Positions 1-5,391 of a stretch of 10,316 nucleotides of DNA are shown here, in pieces. The notes under the pieces are model-generated. The model worked only from the letters and a program-made list of their open reading frames with translations, had not been told where the DNA came from and made no database searches. A program made the position numbers and the translations under genes. Source of the stretch: Aquificota bacterium (GTDB taxonomy: Bacteria; Aquificota; Aquificia; Aquificales; Hydrogenothermaceae); contig JAADDV010000156.1 of NCBI GenBank assembly GCA_013153795.1, positions 1 through 10,316 of the forward strand. Direction: 5' to 3'. Numbering within the stretch: the first letter of the stretch is position 1; each line of letters begins with the position of its first letter.

Positions 1-263
1 TTCTGGTCTATGGCTATAGCAGGAGAAAGTCCATCTATACTATCAACATCAGGTTTTTCCATCAGCCCTAAAAACTGCCTTGCATAAGCTGACAGACTTT
101 CAACGTAGCGCCTTTGTCCTTCTGCATATATAGTGTCAAAGGCAAGGGAGGATTTTCCTGACCCTGAAGGTCCTGTTATTACTATAAGTTTATTTTTTGG
201 AAGCTCTAAATCTATATTTTTTAAATTATGCTGTCTTGCCCCGTGGATAATGATTTTATCCAT
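1..263 (-). CDS. uvrA: Excinuclease ABC subunit A, N-terminal part (partial)
   Basis: This is the first 87 codons of UvrA, the ATPase that searches DNA for bulky lesions and loads UvrB in nucleotide excision repair. The start is the ATG whose first base is 263, preceded by a good ribosome binding site (GAGGG, 6 nt upstream). The visible protein begins MDKIIIHGARQHNLKNIDLE, a typical UvrA opening. It carries the first Walker A motif, GPSGSGKSS, at residues 31-39, and then the conserved stretch IYAEGQRRYVESLSAYARQF at residues 45-64. The rest (signature motifs, zinc fingers, second ATPase domain) lies outside the window. It is transcribed divergently from hisD across a 114-base gap. The match is specific to UvrA and not to ABC transporters, because no transporter has this extended YVESLSAYARQF segment after Walker A. 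Confidence 0.96.
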   Translation of the reverse strand, partial: MDKIIIHGARQHNLKNIDLELPKNKLIVITGPSGSGKSSLAFDTIYAEGQRRYVESLSAYARQFLGLMEKPDVDSIDGLSPAIAIDQ

Positions 264-317
264 TTACTTCCCTCTGATTTTGTATAGAAGATTTATAATA
301 TATCAAGGATTTTTAAC

Positions 318-348
318 TTGGAAAGAGAAAAAAATCTTCATTTATAAT
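318..348 (+). promoter_or_regulatory. Candidate hisD promoter
   Basis: A perfect -10 box TATAAT lies at 343-348, with a weak -35 (TTGGAA, 318-323) at a long 19-base spacing. Transcription would start near 355, giving a leader of about 22 nt that carries the AAGGAG ribosome binding site at 366-371. The same 114-base interval must also hold the opposing uvrA promoter. On the minus strand I see TATA-like -10 boxes around 281-300 but no convincing -35. Confidence 0.5.
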
Positions 349-377
349 GATTTAAAAAAGAAAATAAGGAGTAAATA

Positions 378-1661
378 ATGAAAATTGTAGATTTGAGAGG
401 AAAACTTATAGAGGAAAATGAAGCTTTAAATAAGCTTGTAAGAAGAAGTGAAATAGAAGTAGAGCAGTTTGAAGCTTCTGTAAAAGAGATAATAAAAAAT
501 GTAAAAGAAAGGGGAGATGAAGCTCTTATTGAATACACAGAGAAGTTTGACAAAGTTAAACTAACTCCTGAAGAGCTTATAGTTCCTTTTAAAGAACTTG
601 AAAAAGCTTATGAAGAGATAGAAGAAGATGTTAGATGGTCTTTAGAGATTGCTGCAGAAAGGGTCAGAAAATTCCATGAAGCCCAGATAGAAAAATCTTA
701 CTTTCTTGAAGAAGAAGGGATGATTCTCGGTCAGAAAGTTATCCCCATAGAAAAAGCAGGACTTTATGTTCCTGGTGGTAAAGCAGCATATCCATCAAGC
801 GTTATTATGAATGCTATTCCTGCTGTTGTTGCAGGGGTTAAAAAAATTGTTATGTGTTCCCCAAATCCTAATAAGTATACCCTTGCGGCAGCTTTTATAT
901 GTGGAATAGAAACTATTTATAGAATTGGTGGAGCTCAGGCTATTGCTGCTATGGCTTTTGGAACAGAAACAGTAGAAAAAGTAGATAAAATTGTAGGTCC
1001 TGGAAATATATTTGTGGCCCTTGCTAAAAAGAATGTTTATGGAGCTGTAGATATAGACTCTATAGCAGGCCCTTCTGAAATCCTTGTTATAGCAGATGAA
1101 ACAGCAAACCCTAAATGGGTTGCAGCAGACCTTTTATCTCAGGCAGAGCATGATGAACTTGCAGCAGCTATTTTAGTAACAACCTCTGAGGAGCTTGCAA
1201 AAAAAGTTAAGGATATTTTATACAACGAATTTTTAGTGAACTTTTCTAGAGGGTCTATTGCTAAAAAATCACTAGAAAACTATGGGTACGCCTTTATCGT
1301 AGATAATCTGGAAGAAGCTGTTAAAGTGTCAAACTATATAGCCCCTGAACATCTTGAGATAGTCACAAAAAACCCATGGGATTTACTTGAAGAGATAAAA
1401 CACGCAGGGGCTATATTCCTTGGAGAATACTCAACAGAGCCTTTAGGAGATTACGTTTTAGGTCCAAATCATGTTTTACCAACAGGAAGAGCTGCTAGAT
1501 TTTCTTCTCCTTTAGGGGTTTATGATTTTATAAAACGTTCTTCTGTTATATATGTAAATAAAAAAGGTTTTGATAGGGTCAAAAAGTATGCAAAAACCCT
1601 TGCAACAGCAGAAGGACTAGAAGCCCATAGGCTTGGTGTTGAAGTAAGGGAAAAATATTGA
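378..1661 (+). CDS. hisD: Histidinol dehydrogenase
   Basis: HisD is the zinc enzyme that performs the last two steps of histidine synthesis, oxidising L-histidinol to L-histidine with two NAD+. The 427-residue length is normal for the family. Conserved catalytic and zinc-ligand residues are all visible: SQAEHDE (Gln255, His258), APEHLE (Glu324, His325), GDYVLGPNH (Asp358, His365) and EGLEAH (His417). The NAD-binding stretch VDKIVGPGN at residues 202-210 and the GLYVPGG motif at 128-134 are also present. The start ATG has an AAGGAG ribosome binding site 6 nt upstream. The gene stands alone here, with no other his genes alongside, consistent with the dispersed pathway genes of Aquificota. Its stop codon lies inside the -35 box of the tRNA promoter that follows, and no terminator hairpin separates the two, so some read-through into the tRNA is possible. 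Confidence 0.98.
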   Translation: MKIVDLRGKLIEENEALNKLVRRSEIEVEQFEASVKEIIKNVKERGDEALIEYTEKFDKVKLTPEELIVPFKELEKAYEEIEEDVRWSLEIAAERVRKFHEAQIEKSYFLEEEGMILGQKVIPIEKAGLYVPGGKAAYPSSVIMNAIPAVVAGVKKIVMCSPNPNKYTLAAAFICGIETIYRIGGAQAIAAMAFGTETVEKVDKIVGPGNIFVALAKKNVYGAVDIDSIAGPSEILVIADETANPKWVAADLLSQAEHDELAAAILVTTSEELAKKVKDILYNEFLVNFSRGSIAKKSLENYGYAFIVDNLEEAVKVSNYIAPEHLEIVTKNPWDLLEEIKHAGAIFLGEYSTEPLGDYVLGPNHVLPTGRAARFSSPLGVYDFIKRSSVIYVNKKGFDRVKKYAKTLATAEGLEAHRLGVEVREKY

Positions 1662-1686
1662 CAAAAAAATTTTTTAGGTTTATATT
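1658..1686 (+). promoter_or_regulatory. Strong sigma-70-type promoter for tRNA-Met and murF
   Basis: The sequence shows a perfect -35 TTGACA (1658-1663), a 17-base spacer and a -10 TATATT (1681-1686). It is the best promoter match in the window. The -35 box contains the hisD stop codon TGA (1659-1661). Transcription would start near 1693, about 6 bases before the mature tRNA 5' end. Much of the spacer is an A7T6 tract (1664-1676), which may favour DNA bending. Strong promoters of this kind are expected for stable RNA genes. Confidence 0.8.
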
Positions 1687-1698
1687 ATTCTCTCCAAT

Positions 1699-1772
1699 GG
1701 GCTCGTAGCTCAGTTGGTTAGAGCATCCGGCTCATAACCGGACGGTCGGAGGTTCGAGTCCTCCCGGGCCCA
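1699..1772 (+). tRNA. tRNA-Met (CAT anticodon), elongator type
   Basis: A complete 74-nt cloverleaf can be folded by eye. The acceptor stem is GGGCTCG/CGGGCCC with one G-U pair, the D stem GCTC/GAGC and the anticodon stem TCCGG/CCGGA, around loop CTCATAA with anticodon CAT at 1733-1735. The T stem is GGAGG/CCTCC with loop TTCGAGT, and the discriminator is A. The 3' CCA is not encoded, so it must be added by a nucleotidyltransferase. The first acceptor pair is G-C and the anticodon stem lacks the three consecutive G-C pairs of initiator tRNA, so this is not tRNA-fMet. An elongator Met tRNA is the best call; an Ile tRNA modified to lysidine by TilS also reads CAT and cannot be fully excluded. 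G+C is about 64% against a very AT-rich background, as in thermophiles. Confidence 0.95.
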
Positions 1773-1789
1773 TTTAAAATCTAATTATC

Positions 1790-3103
1790 ATGAAAATAAA
1801 AGAAATTTTAAAAATCTCTCAAGGAAAACTTCTAAATCCGTCTAAAGATTTTTTATCTCAAGAAATCTCTTCCTTTATAATCGATAGTAGAAAAGCAAAA
1901 ACAAATTCCTTTTTTATCCCTTTAAAAGGAAACAATGTAGATGGACACAACTTTATATCTGATGCTTTGAAAAAAGGAGCCACAGGTTTTTTCTCTCAAA
2001 AAAAGGTTCAAGAAAAAAATGGTATTTTAGTAAATGATACATATGAAGCCTTAGTCAAGATTGCAAAATATAAAAGGCAAAAATTTTCTACTGTAATAGG
2101 TATTACAGGGACAAGTGGAAAAACAACTACAAAAGAAATTTTAAAACTTTTACTTTCTCAATTTTCTTCTGTTTCAGCAACAGAAGGAAACTATAATAAT
2201 GAGATTGGACTTCCTTTAACTTTAGCTAATGCTCCAGACTCTAAAATATCTATTCTTGAAATGGGAGCCGGAAAAGTAGGAGATATAAAATATTTATCTG
2301 AAATTGCTGAACATGATATAGGAGTTTTAGTTTCTGTAGGGCACGGACACACAGAAAAATTTGGTTCTTTTGAAAATGTAATACAAGGAAAAGGAGAGAT
2401 TTTTATTAATCCAAAATATAATGTCCTTCCAGACAATCTCTTATCCTTTTATAAAGATATTTTAAAAGATAAAAGGTTTTTAACATTTGGATTAAATGGA
2501 GATATAAAAATTTCAAATATAAAATTAGTAAAAGGTGGAACAGAAGGCATTATAAGTTTCAAAAACAAACAGCTTAAGCTCATTATACCTTTATATAACA
2601 AAGCTATATTTTTTAATATCGCAGCAGCTGTTGGAGTAATAGATTTTTTAGGAGAAGACCCATTCAAACATATTAAAGTTTTAGAAAATTTTTCTCCTCC
2701 ACAAGGAAGAGGAAATATAATAAAGAAAAAAAACATAGTCTTTATAGATGACACATATAATGCAAATCCTTTATCTGTTGAAAATGCTTTGAAAACTCTT
2801 TCTGAATTAGAAGGATTAAAAATAGCTGTTTTAGGAGATATGTTAGAGCTTGGCAAATACTCAAAACAGCTTCATGAAAAGATAGGAGAAATAATAGAAA
2901 AAGAAAAAATAGATTATGCTTTTTTTCTTGGAAAAAATATGAAATATGCTTTTCAAAAAACTAAAAAAGGTTTTTATTTTGAAGAAAAAGATAAATTAAT
3001 TAAAAAATTAGAAAGTTTTATAAAAGATAAAAATGCTATTGTTTTAGTTAAAGGCTCTCGTGGTATGAAAATGGAAGAAATCATAGAGTATTTTAATAAC
3101 TAA
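1790..3103 (+). CDS. murF: UDP-N-acetylmuramoyl-tripeptide--D-alanyl-D-alanine ligase
   Basis: MurF adds D-Ala-D-Ala to UDP-MurNAc-tripeptide in the cytoplasm, the last soluble ATP-dependent step of peptidoglycan precursor synthesis. The 437 residues show the three Mur-ligase domains. The N-terminal substrate domain (about 1-100) has SFIIDSRKAKTNSFFIPLKG. The central ATPase domain has the P-loop GTSGKTTT (107-114), NYNNEIGLPLTL (134-145) and LEMGAGKVGDI (156-166). The C-terminal domain has DDTYNANPLSV (320-330), VLGDMLELG (347-355) and LVKGSRGMKME (419-429). NYNNEIG and DTYNANP distinguish it from MurE and MurC. The ATG lies only 17 nt after the tRNA 3' end and has no recognisable Shine-Dalgarno sequence. 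In-frame extension upstream would run into the tRNA, so this start is probably right. It is likely transcribed with the tRNA. Confidence 0.96.
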   Translation: MKIKEILKISQGKLLNPSKDFLSQEISSFIIDSRKAKTNSFFIPLKGNNVDGHNFISDALKKGATGFFSQKKVQEKNGILVNDTYEALVKIAKYKRQKFSTVIGITGTSGKTTTKEILKLLLSQFSSVSATEGNYNNEIGLPLTLANAPDSKISILEMGAGKVGDIKYLSEIAEHDIGVLVSVGHGHTEKFGSFENVIQGKGEIFINPKYNVLPDNLLSFYKDILKDKRFLTFGLNGDIKISNIKLVKGGTEGIISFKNKQLKLIIPLYNKAIFFNIAAAVGVIDFLGEDPFKHIKVLENFSPPQGRGNIIKKKNIVFIDDTYNANPLSVENALKTLSELEGLKIAVLGDMLELGKYSKQLHEKIGEIIEKEKIDYAFFLGKNMKYAFQKTKKGFYFEEKDKLIKKLESFIKDKNAIVLVKGSRGMKMEEIIEYFNN

Positions 3104-3164
3104 ATTTTGCTTTCATCTTTTAGTAAAATAAATATCTATATCAAAATTTCTTTTAGGAAATATC

Positions 3165-3929
3165 ATGAGAGAAAAACTGCTTTTTTATTTTTTTATATTC
3201 TTTATATTTTCCATATCATTTGCTAATGAAAAAGTTAAAATAAAAGAAGTAAATATTAACATTCAAAGAGAAATTATTCCTTTAGTAGAAATAGAGAAGG
3301 AAAAAGAAAAGGAAGAAAACTCTTTAAAAGAAAAAAAAGTTTTACAAAAGATAGAATCTAAAATTCCTTTACTAAATTTTCCTTTCAATAATGATTTAAC
3401 TGAAAAAGTAAAAAAACAGATTTATGATTATCTTATTCCTGTTGTTGGAGATGAAGCCCTTATTGAATTTAAATCTAATTATGAGATTGGTATTAATGAT
3501 GGAAGAATATTTTCTATAAAGCTTTATTCTTACGAATATTATTTTGGAGCAGCCCATGGAAACAGTGATATTTTTGCAATAAACATAGACTTAAAATGTA
3601 AAAGATTTATAAAATTTTTTGATATCTTTGCAGAAAAAAAACATATATACGATGAAAAAACAAAAACATATAAAGAGATTTTTCCTTTAGAAGAAATAAA
3701 AAAAATTTTAAAAGAAAAAATAAAAAATCATTTAAAGTGTGATATTTTTGAAGAAGAATTTAATAAATGCTCTTATATACCTCAAATTTTTTTAAAAAAA
3801 GAAGGAATAGAATTTATATTTCCTAAATATGAGATAACAGCAGGAGCTTGCGGTAGCTTTGGTTTAGAAATCCCCTACAAAGAGTTAAAAATTTATATGA
3901 GAGATGATATAGATTTTCTTAAGTTTTAG
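3165..3929 (+). CDS. Secreted DUF3298 / RsiV-like domain protein
   Basis: This is a 254-residue protein of unproven function. It starts with a clear signal peptide: a charged MREK, then a hydrophobic run (about 5-18), and a likely cleavage after ISFA at residue 20. There is no lipobox cysteine. Residues 25-80 are lysine- and glutamate-rich and probably flexible. The remainder matches the DUF3298 pattern found in RsiV and PdaC-type proteins: YYFGAAHGNSD (125-135), then an FAINIDL strand, FFDIFAEK (151-158), the EGIEFIFPKYEI stretch (213-224) and GSFGLEIPYKEL (230-241). In Bacillus, RsiV is a lysozyme-binding anti-sigma factor, but this protein has no N-terminal anti-sigma domain and no sigma gene next to it, so that role should not be transferred. 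It lies 61 bases after murF with an AGGA ribosome binding site (3155-3158). A periplasmic, envelope-related role is an inference. Confidence 0.8.
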   Translation: MREKLLFYFFIFFIFSISFANEKVKIKEVNINIQREIIPLVEIEKEKEKEENSLKEKKVLQKIESKIPLLNFPFNNDLTEKVKKQIYDYLIPVVGDEALIEFKSNYEIGINDGRIFSIKLYSYEYYFGAAHGNSDIFAINIDLKCKRFIKFFDIFAEKKHIYDEKTKTYKEIFPLEEIKKILKEKIKNHLKCDIFEEEFNKCSYIPQIFLKKEGIEFIFPKYEITAGACGSFGLEIPYKELKIYMRDDIDFLKF

Positions 3930-4182
3930 ATTGCTCTTCTTTATTTTGTTTCTCCAAATATTTTTTGTATCTTTCATCTTGTTGAGTATGTTTTTTCATA
4001 TACTTAAAAACCCAGATAAGAATACCAATAGCTATAGTCCAACCTATAAAATGGATAATACCTTGCATTGCTGTATAATGCTCTTCAGACATATTAACTC
4101 TTCCAGCATAAGGCTCCATAGCATATACAGTTTGTGAAAAAACTTTTAAAATTTTATCGATAATAGCTATTAAAATTTCCAT
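3919..4182 (-). CDS. Small single-pass membrane protein, function unknown
   Basis: This encodes an 87-residue protein I do not recognise. It is supported as real by a strong ribosome binding site (AGAGGGA, about 5 nt before the ATG at 4182) and a TATAAT -10 box at 4210-4215. Its composition also fits a membrane protein. A weakly amphipathic N-terminal segment (2-20) is followed by one good membrane helix (about 40-60, GIIHFIGWTIAIGILIWVFK). A highly charged C-terminal tail (61-87) is rich in K, E and Q. The tail is probably cytoplasmic, given its positive charges next to the helix. The 3' end overlaps the facing DUF3298 gene by 11 bases (3919-3929). The size and layout recall small subunits or assembly factors of membrane complexes, but no family-specific motif is visible. 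Confidence 0.72.
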   Translation of the reverse strand: MEILIAIIDKILKVFSQTVYAMEPYAGRVNMSEEHYTAMQGIIHFIGWTIAIGILIWVFKYMKKHTQQDERYKKYLEKQNKEEQSKT

Positions 4183-4209
4183 TATGTCCCTCTTTAGATG
4201 TTTTTAATT

Positions 4210-4215
4210 ATTATA
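4210..4215 (-). promoter_or_regulatory. -10 box for the small membrane protein gene
   Basis: On the minus strand these bases read TATAAT, a perfect -10 box. Transcription would begin near 4203, giving a leader of about 20 nt with the ribosome binding site. There is no good -35 hexamer 16-18 bases upstream; that position is occupied by the palindrome at 4229-4242, which suggests control by a bound regulator. Confidence 0.5.
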
Positions 4216-4228
4216 TTCAAAAACCCTT

Positions 4229-4242
4229 ATGACTGTGGTCAT
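4229..4242. promoter_or_regulatory. Palindromic putative operator ATGAC-N4-GTCAT
   Basis: The sequence ATGACTGTGGTCAT is a perfect 5-base inverted repeat around TGTG. It contains the TGA-N6-TCA core spacing used by CRP/FNR-family dimers (compare FNR, TTGAT-N4-ATCAA). It sits in the divergent region between the small membrane protein and mrp. It covers the expected -35 position of the minus-strand promoter and ends 3 bases before the -35 of the mrp promoter. The regulator is not identified. Confidence 0.45.
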
Positions 4243-4245
4243 TGC

Positions 4246-4273
4246 TTGAAAATTTAATTCAATTAATTATACT
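4246..4273 (+). promoter_or_regulatory. Promoter for the mrp / IscS-like operon
   Basis: The elements are TTGAAA (-35, 4246-4251), a 16-base spacer and TATACT (-10, 4268-4273). The start would be near 4280, giving a leader of about 28 nt that ends with the perfect AGGAGG ribosome binding site at 4297-4302. The palindrome at 4229-4242 lies immediately upstream, in a position from which an activator could contact RNA polymerase. Confidence 0.65.
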
Positions 4274-4307
4274 TCATTAAGAAAATGTAAGAAAATAGGA
4301 GGATTTT

Positions 4308-5378
4308 ATGGCTTTACAAGGTGTAATGGACACCCTCAAACATGCTTCTTTGGAAGAGATTGGTGTTAGTTTTTCTCTTGCAGATATTTTAAGGGATATA
4401 AGAATAGATGGAAATAATGTTTATTTAAAGCTTTTTTCTCCATCTGAAAAATATCATGAATATTTAAAAGAAAAGGCTGAAACAGTATTAAAAAATATAG
4501 GTGCTGAAAAGGTAGAAGTTGAGTTTACAGATGAGCCTCCAAAACAGCAGCAACCGCCACAGCCTCCTCCAACAGCTCAGCAGAATCCTTTTGAAAATAG
4601 AAGAAGAATTCCAAATGTTAAAAAGGTTATAGCTGTTGCTTCAGGAAAAGGAGGAGTTGGAAAATCAACCGTTGCTGTCAATCTTGCAGCAGCTTTAAAG
4701 AAAATGGGATATAACGTTGGATACCTTGATGCTGATATGTATGGACCATCAGGTCCTACAATGCTTGGTGCAAAAGACAAACAGGTTTTAGCAAAAGAAG
4801 GAGATATTCTTATTGCTCCAGAAAGCCACGGTATAAAAATTATGTCTATAGGTCTTTTACTACCTTCTGAGGATACTCCTGTCATATGGAGAGGTCCTGT
4901 TTTATTTAAAGCGTTAACCCAGTTTTTATTTGATATAGATTGGGGAGAAGAAGGTCTTGATTTTCTCATTATAGACCTTCCTCCAGGGACAGGAGATGTT
5001 CAGATAACCCTTGGACAGACAGCTGAGATAGATGGAGCTGTTATTGTTACAACCCCTCAAGATGTTGCTTTAATAGATGTTAAAAAAGGAATTCAGATGT
5101 TTAATGAAGTTCAGATTCCTGTTGTAGGAATTGTTGAAAATATGAGCTATTTTGTATGCCCAGATAATGAAAAGAAATATGAAATATTTGGACCTTCAAA
5201 AACAGAAGAAATAGCAAAACAGTATAATACAGAAGTTTTAGGAAAGATACCTATAGAACCAAAAGTTGCTGAGTTTGGCGATTTAGGTATTCCTATCGTT
5301 TTAGCAAAAGAAGATTCAGATTCTGCAAAAGCATTTATGCAGGTTGCAGAAAATCTAATAAGAAAACTAAGTCAGTAA
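4308..5378 (+). CDS. Mrp/ApbC-family P-loop iron-sulfur carrier protein, variant lacking CxxC
   Basis: This is a 356-residue member of the Mrp/ApbC/Nbp35 family, deviant P-loop ATPases that carry and transfer Fe-S clusters in the cytoplasm. Residues 1-75 resemble the MIP18/DUF59 domain in position and in the closing EKVEVEF, but lack its usual DPE motif and cysteine. A proline- and glutamine-rich linker (77-95) follows. The ATPase domain has the deviant Walker A SGKGGVGKST (112-121), DADMYGPS (141-148) and switch-II DLPPGTGD (223-230). It also has the family signatures PVIWRGP (191-197) and VENMSYF (276-282). Most relatives next carry CxxC; here it reads Cys284-Pro-Asp-Asn, and Cys284 is the only cysteine in the protein. 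AGGAGG precedes the ATG by 5 nt. The stop codon is part of the ribosome binding site of the IscS-like gene 13 nt downstream, so the two are translated from one operon. Cluster handling would need a different ligand set or partner. Confidence 0.93.
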   Translation: MALQGVMDTLKHASLEEIGVSFSLADILRDIRIDGNNVYLKLFSPSEKYHEYLKEKAETVLKNIGAEKVEVEFTDEPPKQQQPPQPPPTAQQNPFENRRRIPNVKKVIAVASGKGGVGKSTVAVNLAAALKKMGYNVGYLDADMYGPSGPTMLGAKDKQVLAKEGDILIAPESHGIKIMSIGLLLPSEDTPVIWRGPVLFKALTQFLFDIDWGEEGLDFLIIDLPPGTGDVQITLGQTAEIDGAVIVTTPQDVALIDVKKGIQMFNEVQIPVVGIVENMSYFVCPDNEKKYEIFGPSKTEEIAKQYNTEVLGKIPIEPKVAEFGDLGIPIVLAKEDSDSAKAFMQVAENLIRKLSQ

Positions 5379-5391
5379 GGAGGCTTTTATT

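Noticed and set aside
1662..1676. The A7T6 run after hisD as a transcription terminator.
   Set aside because: It has no G/C stem and lies within the spacer of the tRNA promoter.
1699..1772. Initiator tRNA-fMet.
   Set aside because: The first acceptor pair is G-C and the anticodon stem is TCCGG/CCGGA, without the three G-C pairs next to the loop that mark initiators.
2191..2856. Long open frames on the minus strand inside murF, and similar ones inside mrp and the IscS-like gene.
   Set aside because: They lie opposite clearly conserved genes, have no family resemblance and are explained as shadows of AT-rich codons.
3107..3129. TTGCTT ... TAAAAT as a promoter for the DUF3298 gene.
   Set aside because: The spacing is only 11 bases; other TATA-like boxes nearby give 20 or 24 bases, so no promoter is supported.
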